DNA of 9,905 nt, taken from NCBI GenBank assembly GCA_043721235.1, contig JAYSRE010000124.1, forward strand, positions 1 to 9,905. Direction: 5' to 3'. The notes under the pieces were generated by a model, which saw nothing but the letters and a program-made list of their open reading frames with translations, made no database searches and had not been told where the DNA came from. This document shows positions 1 to 5,692 of this stretch, piece after piece. The stretch's first letter is position 1. Each line of letters opens with the position of its first letter. Made by a program: the position numbers and the translations under genes. This DNA comes from JAAFIP01 sp043721235. Its GTDB lineage: Bacteria; Pseudomonadota; Gammaproteobacteria; Burkholderiales; Burkholderiaceae_C.

Positions 1-22
1 CCAGTTTGTTCTGCAACCGGCA

Positions 23-1048
23 TTATTGGTTGTTTCGAATAGCTTGGTAGGTGGTGGTGGTGGTCAAATCAAGCGAGCCGGTGGGCAAAGTAGCGCCTCT
101 TAGCACAGCGCTTGCCCCCTGCACAGTCACTTCAGTCAAAAGATTCCGCTCAGTGTCTGTAACACGGATCACACCACCTGTGCCTACTATGGTGCTTGTC
201 GACGCAAAGTTGCCTGTCAGCGGGGTGCTGTTTACAAATGTTAGCGGCACTGGACCTGCTGCGGTTGAGCCTGTAATGTTCCCATCGGTTTTGGATGTGT
301 ACGTCTTGTTTACCGTTTTGTTGGCCACTATAGTCGTACCAGAGCCCAAGGTGAGGTTGAAGCTGGGGTTCGTATCGTTTACCGACGTAAAAAAGTTAAA
401 CGAACGACCTGAACCAGCAACCGTGGTAGCAGACAGCCCGGCTGAACCACCCACCAAGGTATTGGCAGTGGCCGTAAAAGTACCATTGCTGCGCAATTTG
501 ACCCCGTCAGTTTTGTATTCAAAATTGGTCGTTGTTACGGCGAAATTAAGATTAAAATTTGTCGTGTTTACGTTTGAAATGTCAGCCAACGCCGTGGCTA
601 GAAAACTACCGTTCAGTGTTACCGGGTCGGTGCCGAATTTACAATTTGCAAAAGTAAGGCTGATCGTGTCGTTGGCTCTTAAACCAGCGTAACTGCCCGC
701 TTTTGTTACAGCGCCACCAAACGTACCGCTGCCAACACCGCCGCTAACGCAGCTGGTAGTAACAGGTAAAGTACTTGAACCGCTGGCTGGCCCAGTGCCA
801 AAGCCAGCCAGGAAACTGCTGAGAAAGCTAGTTTCGATTTGCGTAGCGCCCCATAAAATTTCAGCAGAATTGAGGCCCACAGCAGCAACTTCCTTGATTT
901 GAGCCAAAGTAAATCTTACTTGTGCTGGCGCGGTTGGGGCACTGGCTTGGGGCACACTGTCACCGCCCCCTCCGCCGCCACAAGCAGCGAGCAAAGAAAG
1001 TGAAATGAGGCCGGTTAAGGACTTAATGAACGAATTAAATTGAGCCAT
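23..1048 (-). CDS. Putative outer-membrane lipoprotein of unknown function
   Basis: I do not recognise the family of this 341-residue protein. The N-terminus is a lipoprotein signal: Lys9, a hydrophobic stretch at about 11-22, then the lipobox L-A-A-C with the lipidated Cys at residue 23. Six glycines follow (24-29). With Gly rather than Asp after the Cys, outer-membrane sorting would be expected in E. coli terms. The mature part is rich in Thr, Ser, Asn and Gly with alternating polar and hydrophobic residues, suggesting beta structure. Cys100 and Cys136 could form a disulfide. An NG[ST]F.AT motif occurs at about 146 and 188, hinting at an internal repeat. The ATG at 1048 is chosen because it directly precedes the signal peptide; no clear Shine-Dalgarno sequence is visible. 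Its base composition looks less GC-rich than kynU and kynA. It is divergent from kynU, and nothing ties it to tryptophan metabolism. Confidence 0.85.
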   Translation of the reverse strand: MAQFNSFIKSLTGLISLSLLAACGGGGGGDSVPQASAPTAPAQVRFTLAQIKEVAAVGLNSAEILWGATQIETSFLSSFLAGFGTGPASGSSTLPVTTSCVSGGVGSGTFGGAVTKAGSYAGLRANDTISLTFANCKFGTDPVTLNGSFLATALADISNVNTTNFNLNFAVTTTNFEYKTDGVKLRSNGTFTATANTLVGGSAGLSATTVAGSGRSFNFFTSVNDTNPSFNLTLGSGTTIVANKTVNKTYTSKTDGNITGSTAAGPVPLTFVNSTPLTGNFASTSTIVGTGGVIRVTDTERNLLTEVTVQGASAVLRGATLPTGSLDLTTTTTYQAIRNNQ

Positions 1049-1302
1049 GGTGGGTAAGCAAGGTTGTTAATGGAATGTAAAAATAGTTACATATTTTACT
1101 TTGCAGTCCAAAATATCAGACCCAATTTAAGTAACAACCCTAAGAGGATGCGCACTACGCCCGCATTTGTGAAGGCTGCGCAACGTACAGCAACACAGTT
1201 TTTCATTGCTGGCTCTGGTACGGGCGGTTTGTGCTGGTGATTTCAAATACGTTGTAAATTACCGACACCACGCAGTTTTGAACGGTGCTACCTTCACCAC
1301 TT
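1049..1302. promoter_or_regulatory. Divergent control region between lipoprotein gene and kynU
   Basis: This AT-rich spacer must hold the promoters of both flanking genes. Three things can be seen. First, a perfect 8-base inverted repeat, GGTTGTTA (1062-1069) and TAACAACC (1132-1139). Second, nested inside it, GTAAAA (1077-1082) with TTTTAC (1094-1099). Third, a weak sigma-70-like pair for kynU, TTGTGC (1229-1234) and TGTAAA (1253-1258) with an 18-base spacer. A minus-strand TAAAAT hexamer (1093-1098) could serve as a -10 box for the lipoprotein gene. In other proteobacteria kyn genes are controlled by the Lrp/AsnC regulator KynR, but no regulator gene lies nearby and I cannot assign the inverted repeats to a protein. 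Confidence 0.4.
1148..1240 (+). CDS. Possible 30-residue leader ORF ending Cys-Trp (doubtful)
   Basis: A short open frame starts at ATG 1148 and ends at TGA 1238-1240; its last two codons are TGC TGG (Cys, Trp). It lies between the AT-rich region and the kynU start, in the same direction as kynU. A purine-rich AAGAGG abuts the ATG directly, which is closer than a working ribosome site should be. Its only tryptophan is the final residue, which is suggestive beside a tryptophan-degradation operon, since TnaC-type leader peptides sense tryptophan. I see no clear attenuator hairpin downstream. A chance ORF is the more likely explanation. Confidence 0.15.
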   Translation: MRTTPAFVKAAQRTATQFFIAGSGTGGLCW

Positions 1303-2643
1303 ATGCAATCAACTTTAGTTTTACCCTTTTCCACCCTGGCCCACTGCCAAGCCCTTGACGCAGCCGATCCGCTGCGCGGCCTGCGCGATTTGTTCAGTCT
1401 GCCCGAGGGGGTGATTTATTTGGATGGTAATTCGCTAGGCGCGCTGCCTGTGGCTACTGCCCAGCGGGTGGCCGAGGTAGTGACCCAGGAGTGGGGCGTG
1501 GGGCTGATTCGCAGCTGGAACAGCGCGGGTTGGATTGAATCACCACAACGGGTGGGCGACAAAATTGCGCGGCTGGTTGGTGCACGGGCGGGTGAGCTGG
1601 TGGCCACTGACAGTACGTCGATCAATTTGTTCAAGGTGATGCATGCTGCTATTATGATAGCTAACTATTCAGCATTTTCTTGGGCGACAGGCCAAAAAGG
1701 CAATAAAAAAGTAGTTTTATCCGAGCGCAGCAACTTCCCTACCGATTTGTACATTGCACAAAGCCTGTGCACGCAGCATGGCTTCACGCTCAAGCTGGTA
1801 GAGGCGCACGAGGTGGCAGCCAGCATTACGCCCGAGGTGGCGATTGTGATGCTGACGCATGTGCACTACCGCAGCGGCGCGATGCACGGCATGGCGCACA
1901 TTACCGCCTTGGCCCATGCAGCGGGCGCACTGGCGGTGTGGGACCTGGCGCACAGCGCAGGCGCAGTGCCCATTGACCTGCACGCCGCCAACGCCGACTT
2001 TGCTGTGGGCTGCGGCTACAAATACTTCAACGGTGGGCCTGGTGCACCGGCGTTTGTGTGGGTGCACCCGCGCCACGCCAGCAGCTTTGAACAGCCGCTG
2101 GCCGGCTGGTGGGGCCACGCTGCGCCGTTTGCCTTTACGCCTGACTACCAACCTGCACCGGGTATTAACCGGGCGTTGTGCGGCACGCAGCCCATCATCA
2201 ACATGGCCGCGCTAGACTGCGGGCTGGACACCTTGCTGGCGGCAGAGCCTTTGGGCGGCATGGCAGCGCTGCGCGCCAAGTCTTTAGCACTGACCGACCT
2301 GTTCATCACCCTGGTAGAGGCACGCTGCGCGCAGGCAGGCCTAACGCTGGCCACTCCGCGCGAGCATGCACTGCGCGGCTCGCATGTGAGCTTTACCCGC
2401 GCCCAAGCCGGCTACGCGATCATGCAGGCTTTGATTGCACGCGGCGTGATTGGCGATTTTCGCGCAGGCGATGCCAGCGCACCTGCTGGCTCGGCCGATG
2501 GCAAAGACATTTTGCGCTTTGGTTTTACACCGCTGTACACCCGCTATGCCGACGTGTGGCAAGCGGTAGAGCACCTTGTGCAGGTCATGGAGCGCAAAGA
2601 ATGGCAGCTGCCTGAATTTAACCGCAAGCAGGCAGTGACTTAA
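1303..2643 (+). CDS. kynU: Kynureninase
   Basis: This PLP-dependent enzyme cleaves L-kynurenine to anthranilate and alanine in cytoplasmic tryptophan breakdown. The signature regions are intact: YLDGNSLG near the N-terminus, DSTSINLFK, SERSNFPTDLY, WDLAHSAGA with the PLP-pyridine Asp at residue 214, and GCGYKYFNGGPG with the PLP lysine at residue 240. The Asp-Lys spacing of 26 equals that of human kynureninase (D250/K276, from memory). I chose ATG 1303 (446 residues). A GTG at 1285 would add six residues; neither start has a good Shine-Dalgarno sequence. At about 446 residues it is longer than the roughly 415-420 I expect. Two stretches look extra: residues near 118-134, where a dispersed repeat lies in frame, and residues 389-401, an Ala/Gly/Ser/Asp loop between GDFRA and DILRFGF. 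kynA follows after 5 bases, so the two form an operon. Confidence 0.96.
   Translation: MQSTLVLPFSTLAHCQALDAADPLRGLRDLFSLPEGVIYLDGNSLGALPVATAQRVAEVVTQEWGVGLIRSWNSAGWIESPQRVGDKIARLVGARAGELVATDSTSINLFKVMHAAIMIANYSAFSWATGQKGNKKVVLSERSNFPTDLYIAQSLCTQHGFTLKLVEAHEVAASITPEVAIVMLTHVHYRSGAMHGMAHITALAHAAGALAVWDLAHSAGAVPIDLHAANADFAVGCGYKYFNGGPGAPAFVWVHPRHASSFEQPLAGWWGHAAPFAFTPDYQPAPGINRALCGTQPIINMAALDCGLDTLLAAEPLGGMAALRAKSLALTDLFITLVEARCAQAGLTLATPREHALRGSHVSFTRAQAGYAIMQALIARGVIGDFRAGDASAPAGSADGKDILRFGFTPLYTRYADVWQAVEHLVQVMERKEWQLPEFNRKQAVT
1657..1702 (+). repeat. Dispersed repeat copy 1, in frame inside kynU
   Basis: An AT-rich block stands out in GC-rich kynU. Bases 1670-1689 match the minus-strand copy at 4869-4850 at 19 of 20 positions (CAGCATTTYCTTGGGCGACA). 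A shared ATAGCT lies 7 bases upstream of the core in both copies, and a looser GGCYAAAA-like match follows. The reading frame stays open through it, encoding a Tyr/Ser/Phe/Trp-containing segment. The layout resembles short AT-rich dispersed repeats that I recall from Comamonadaceae genomes; that link is from memory and unchecked. Confidence 0.65.
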
Positions 2644-2648
2644 GCGCC

Positions 2649-3518
2649 ATGCACGAACCCAAGCACACTGCACACCCACCGGCCAGCGCTGCGCAAGTTT
2701 TGGCGGCCTCGGGTGCGCAAACAGACTTTAGCCAGTCCATGAGCTATGGTGACTATTTGGCTTTGCCGCAGCTGCTAGGCGCACAGCATCCACGCAGCCC
2801 TGACCACAACGAGATGCTGTTTATCGTTCAGCACCAAACCAGCGAGCTATGGATGAAGCTGATGCTGCACGAGCTGCATGCGGCCATCGCCTGTATTGCC
2901 CAGGACGAGCTTGGCAGCGCTTTTAAAATGCTGGCGCGGGTGAGCAAAATTATGGAGCAACTGGTGCACGCCTGGGACGTGCTGGCCACCATGACCCCGT
3001 CGGAGTACAGCGCTATTCGGCCCTACCTGGGCCAGTCCAGCGGCTTTCAAAGTGCACAGTACCGGTGCATTGAATTTGCACTGGGCAATAAAAATGCAGG
3101 CATGCTCAAACCCCACCAGCATGCGCCAGACTTGCTGGCGCTGGTGCAAACCGCGCTTGGCACCCCCAGCCTGTACGACCAAGCCCTGCGCCTGCTGGCG
3201 CGGCGTGGTTTGGCGATACCCAGCACGCACTTGGAGCGCGATTGGACGCAGCCCTACACCCGCAGCGACACCGTAGAGGCCGCATGGCTGATGGTCTACC
3301 GCAGCCCCAAAGCGCATTGGGATCTGTACCAGCTGGGCGAAGAACTGACCGACCTTGAAGACGCTTTTCGCCAATGGCGCTTTCGCCACGTGACCACGGT
3401 GGAGCGCATCATCGGCTTTAAACACGGCACCGGCGGTACTGGCGGCGTGGGCTACCTGCGCAAAATGCTAGACGTGGTGCTGTTTCCAGAGATTTGGCAG
3501 CTGCGGACAGACCTTTAA
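2649..3518 (+). CDS. kynA: Tryptophan 2,3-dioxygenase
   Basis: This haem enzyme oxidises L-tryptophan with O2 to N-formylkynurenine, the first step of the kynurenine route. The 289 residues are full length for bacterial TDO. Family motifs are clear: FIVQHQTSELWMK (His62), RPYLGQSSGFQS (Tyr120, Arg124), FRH (His247) and GFKHGTGGTGGVGYLRK (Thr261). With a constant offset of 7 these correspond to His55, Tyr113, Arg117, the haem ligand His240 and Thr254 of the Xanthomonas campestris enzyme (numbering from memory), so both catalytic and haem-binding residues are kept. The ATG lies 5 bases after the kynU stop with no strong Shine-Dalgarno sequence, which suggests translational coupling. Only KynA and KynU are encoded here; the formamidase KynB needed between them must be elsewhere. 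The 60-base gap to the convergent hydroxylase gene holds only a weak 4-base hairpin. Confidence 0.98.
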   Translation: MHEPKHTAHPPASAAQVLAASGAQTDFSQSMSYGDYLALPQLLGAQHPRSPDHNEMLFIVQHQTSELWMKLMLHELHAAIACIAQDELGSAFKMLARVSKIMEQLVHAWDVLATMTPSEYSAIRPYLGQSSGFQSAQYRCIEFALGNKNAGMLKPHQHAPDLLALVQTALGTPSLYDQALRLLARRGLAIPSTHLERDWTQPYTRSDTVEAAWLMVYRSPKAHWDLYQLGEELTDLEDAFRQWRFRHVTTVERIIGFKHGTGGTGGVGYLRKMLDVVLFPEIWQLRTDL

Positions 3519-3578
3519 ACACCCCAGCTTAAACAAAAATACCTCAAGCAAAAAACTTGCAGCGCGCAGGCTTACCGC

Positions 3579-4820
3579 CTAAATAGAGGCTCCGTACAAC
3601 CAAGGCAGCCTCAGCACCTGTGTGCCCTTGGCAAAGAGCACCGCGTCGCGCGCGACTGACCATGGCATAGACAAATGGAAAATATGGCCATTGCGCCGGG
3701 CGGTGGCCACTACGCGCTCGGTACGGGTTTTGCGCTGCGCCTGGTAGCTTTGCAGCGCACTGGGCCAATCGGCCAGTGCCGCAACCTCACGGCCCAGCAC
3801 GGCAGCGTCTTCCAACGCCATGGCTGCGCCTTGCGCCAGATAGGGCAGCATGGGGTGGGCGGCATCGCCCAGCAGGGCCACGCGGCCTTGCACCCAGCTG
3901 CGCGCTGGCGGGCGGCTGTACAGGTGCCAGCTTTGCCACGCCGATTGCGCTGTCAATTGCGTTGTCAATTGCGCTGTGTTTTGGTAGGTTTGCACGCTGT
4001 GCAGCAGCTCTCTTAGCAAAGGACAAGCGTGCTGCAGGCCCGCAGCCACCGCCGCGTGGCTGGCCGGGCTGGCCCAGCCGGGTACAGCCTGGGCGGCGCT
4101 GTGCTCGCTAAGCACCACCAAGTTTAAAAAGTCGCCGCCGCGCACCGGGTAGTGCACCACATGTACATCGGGCGCCCACCACACACCCACATGCATACTT
4201 TGCAAGGCTGTGGGCACCTGCGCCATAGGCAACAGCACGCGGTAGGCGGCATGGCCGGTGGCCAGCGGCGCACCGTCGGCAAACACCGCTTGGCGCAGCG
4301 TGCTCCACAGGCCATCTGCCGCTACCAGCGCATCAGCTTGCAGCCCAGGTTGCTGCACGGTGTGCTGTGCGCTGTGCACTTGTATACCGGGCAAAGCAGC
4401 ATCGAGCGATGGCACTACGCTGTCCACCGCTGCATTGCAATGCAGGCTGATAGCACTTTGGCTTTGCGCTGCCTGCAGCAGCGCCGCATGCAGGTCTGCA
4501 CGGTGCACGCAGGCGTACACCTCACCGTAGCGCTGCTGCACTGCGCGCCCTAGCAATATGCGGCTGATACTGCGGCCCGTGGTGGCGTGGCGCACGGCAA
4601 TGGCCTGCGGCAGGCAGGCGCGGGCCAGTACGCTACCCCGCAGACCCAACTGGGCCAGCACTTTCATGGCGTTAGGCCCCAGCTGAATGCCAGCGCCTGT
4701 GTCTGCAAACTCAGCTGCGCGTTCTAGCACCGTAGCGCGCTGGCCGCAGCGCGCCAGCACCAGCGCTGCGGCCAAGCCTCCTATGCCGCCGCCCGCCACT
4801 ATGGCATGTTGATTCTTCAA
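3579..4820 (-). CDS. FAD-dependent aromatic hydroxylase (salicylate hydroxylase-like)
   Basis: This is a group A flavoprotein monooxygenase, a family that hydroxylates aromatic acids using NAD(P)H and O2. Numbered from TTG 4820 (413 residues), the Rossmann motif GGGIGG is at 10-15 and Glu33 is placed to bind the FAD ribose. GAGIQLGPNA lies at 42-51, as in salicylate and 3-hydroxybenzoate hydroxylases. The DG motif is at 169-170 and the GD motif at 318-319, followed by AHP and an AQGAAMALEDA helix. The TTG at 4859 opens the frame 13 codons earlier but falls inside a dispersed repeat. TTG 4820 gives a normal short lead into the Rossmann fold and has AGGG 5 bases upstream, so I prefer it. Residues near 282-293 come from a 12-base tandem repeat. 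The substrate is unknown. It faces kynA, but the sequence does not resemble kynurenine 3-monooxygenase. Confidence 0.9.
   Translation of the reverse strand: MKNQHAIVAGGGIGGLAAALVLARCGQRATVLERAAEFADTGAGIQLGPNAMKVLAQLGLRGSVLARACLPQAIAVRHATTGRSISRILLGRAVQQRYGEVYACVHRADLHAALLQAAQSQSAISLHCNAAVDSVVPSLDAALPGIQVHSAQHTVQQPGLQADALVAADGLWSTLRQAVFADGAPLATGHAAYRVLLPMAQVPTALQSMHVGVWWAPDVHVVHYPVRGGDFLNLVVLSEHSAAQAVPGWASPASHAAVAAGLQHACPLLRELLHSVQTYQNTAQLTTQLTAQSAWQSWHLYSRPPARSWVQGRVALLGDAAHPMLPYLAQGAAMALEDAAVLGREVAALADWPSALQSYQAQRKTRTERVVATARRNGHIFHLSMPWSVARDAVLFAKGTQVLRLPWLYGASI
3944..3979. repeat. 12-base tandem repeat, three units, in frame
   Basis: Three near-identical units, ATTGCGCTGTCA, ATTGCGTTGTCA and ATTGCGCTGTGT, lie inside the hydroxylase gene. 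On the coding strand they give Thr-[Ala/Thr]-Gln-[Leu/Leu/Ser] three times, around residues 282-293, between the DG and GD motifs. The unit is four codons long, so a change in copy number would preserve the frame. Confidence 0.8.
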
Positions 4821-4840
4821 AATAGCCCTATTTTTAAGCG

Positions 4841-4882
4841 TTTTAGCCTTGTCGCCCAAGGAAATGCTGCATGAGCAGCTAT
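4841..4882 (-). repeat. Dispersed repeat copy 2, at the start of the hydroxylase gene
   Basis: Read on the minus strand this holds ATAGCT, 7 variable bases, then the core CAGCATTTCCTTGGGCGACA (4869-4850), matching the kynU copy at 19 of 20 core positions. An AAGGCTAAAACGC tail follows. It occupies most of the gap between the hydroxylase gene and rluA. If the upstream TTG at 4859 were used, the first residues of the hydroxylase would be encoded by the repeat. Confidence 0.65.
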
Positions 4883-4897
4883 AAAATTAATAGTAAT

Positions 4898-4903
4898 TAC
4901 AAT
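4898..4903 (+). promoter_or_regulatory. Candidate -10 box for rluA
   Basis: TACAAT matches five of six bases of the sigma-70 -10 consensus and ends 11 bases before the rluA ATG. No good -35 box sits at 16-18 bases upstream. If it is used, the transcript would begin within about 5 bases of the start codon, which would fit the absence of a Shine-Dalgarno sequence. Confidence 0.3.
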
Positions 4904-4914
4904 CTGTTTTAATC

Positions 4915-5610
4915 ATGATATTACCCGACCCATGCACTGCCGCAAGCTCAGCTGTAGCCTTAGTGTACGCAGATGCCAGCCTGGTGGTAGTGAACAAACC
5001 AGCGGGGCTGCTGGCCGTGCCAGGGCGCGGGCCTGAGAAACAACAGTGCGCTAGCGGCCAAGTGCAGCAGCTCTACGCTGATGCCTTGGTAGTGCACCGG
5101 CTAGACCAAGCCACCTCTGGCCTGATGCTGCTGGCACGCGGCAGTGCCATGCAGCGCGCCCTAAGCCAGCTGTTTGAAAGCCGTGCTGTAGCCAAAGGCT
5201 ATGTGGCTGTAGTGCACGGATGGCTGCCAAACGATACCGGCAGCATCAACCTGCCGCTGGCCGCCGACTGGCCCGCCCGGCCACGGCAAAAAGTAGACTA
5301 CGCCCAAGGCAAACCCGCCCTGACCAACTACCAAGTGCTGGCGCGCTTGCCTGGGCAGGGCGCAGCGGGTACTGAGAATATGCGGCCTGCAGGGCACCCA
5401 AACACCCGCGTAGCCCTGCAGCCCCACACTGGCCGCACGCACCAGTTGCGCGTGCATTTGCAAGCTATTGGGCACCCCATTGTGGGCGACGCGCTGTACG
5501 GCCCTGACGATGGCGCATCTGCACGTTTGCTGTTGCATGCAACATGCTTGGAGCTTGTACACCCCGCCACAGGCGAACCTATGCAATGGCACTGTGCGCC
5601 TGCGTTTTAA
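4915..5610 (+). CDS. rluA: Dual-specificity rRNA/tRNA pseudouridine synthase RluA
   Basis: This enzyme converts uridine to pseudouridine; E. coli RluA acts on 23S rRNA U746 and on U32 of certain tRNAs. The 231 residues are close to the 219 of E. coli RluA. The catalytic motif HRLDQATSG is at 61-69 with Asp64, the same number as in E. coli. NKPAGLLAVPGR (27-38), the ADWPARPRQKVDY and GKPALTNYQVL blocks (about 117-142), and HTGRTHQLRVHL (171-182) match RluA specifically rather than RluC or RluD, and there is no N-terminal S4 domain. Residues about 147-164 look like a loop absent from E. coli RluA; its DNA overlaps a 9-base inverted repeat. The ATG at 4915 is the only sensible start. The gene diverges from the hydroxylase gene across a repeat-filled gap and converges on the DUF1631 gene. 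The site specificity is inferred from similarity. Confidence 0.92.
   Translation: MILPDPCTAASSAVALVYADASLVVVNKPAGLLAVPGRGPEKQQCASGQVQQLYADALVVHRLDQATSGLMLLARGSAMQRALSQLFESRAVAKGYVAVVHGWLPNDTGSINLPLAADWPARPRQKVDYAQGKPALTNYQVLARLPGQGAAGTENMRPAGHPNTRVALQPHTGRTHQLRVHLQAIGHPIVGDALYGPDDGASARLLLHATCLELVHPATGEPMQWHCAPAF
5387..5421. repeat. 9-base perfect inverted repeat inside rluA
   Basis: CTGCAGGGC (5387-5395) and GCCCTGCAG (5413-5421) are exact reverse complements separated by 17 bases. They lie at the end of the stretch encoding the apparent extra loop of RluA. In mRNA they could form a stable hairpin. There is no T-run after it, so it is not a terminator. Confidence 0.6.
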
Positions 5611-5636
5611 GCTTGCTTTAAACCGTTTTGCAAACC

Positions 5637-5655
5637 GCAGAAAAAACTGCTTTTT
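5637..5655 (+). terminator. Candidate terminator after rluA
   Basis: GCAG (5637-5640), six A, CTGC (5647-5650) and five T form a short hairpin with a U-tract 27 bases past the rluA stop, in the 82-base convergent gap before the DUF1631 stop. The stem is only 4 base pairs, so it is weak. No comparable minus-strand terminator is clear for the DUF1631 gene. Confidence 0.4.
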
Positions 5656-5692
5656 GCCGCGCTTGTGGCGCACTTGTAGCGCAGCATTGGGG

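Noticed and set aside
51..692. Long plus-strand frame opposite the lipoprotein gene
   Set aside because: It is Val/Thr-rich, lacks any recognisable motif, and mirrors a gene with a clear signal peptide; it is a shadow frame.
1285..1302. GTG at 1285 as the kynU start
   Set aside because: It adds six residues with no Shine-Dalgarno support, and the ATG at 1303 already leaves more than the usual N-terminal length before the conserved region; it remains possible.
3545..3559. Hairpin CAAG/CTTG between kynA and the hydroxylase gene as a terminator
   Set aside because: A 4-base-pair AT-containing stem with no proper T-run after it on either strand is too weak to call.
3579..4820. Hydroxylase as kynurenine 3-monooxygenase
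   Set aside because: The context is tempting, but the N-terminal GAGIQLGPNA block and the GD region resemble salicylate/hydroxybenzoate hydroxylases, and the usual KMO N-terminal pattern and C-terminal hydrophobic region are absent.
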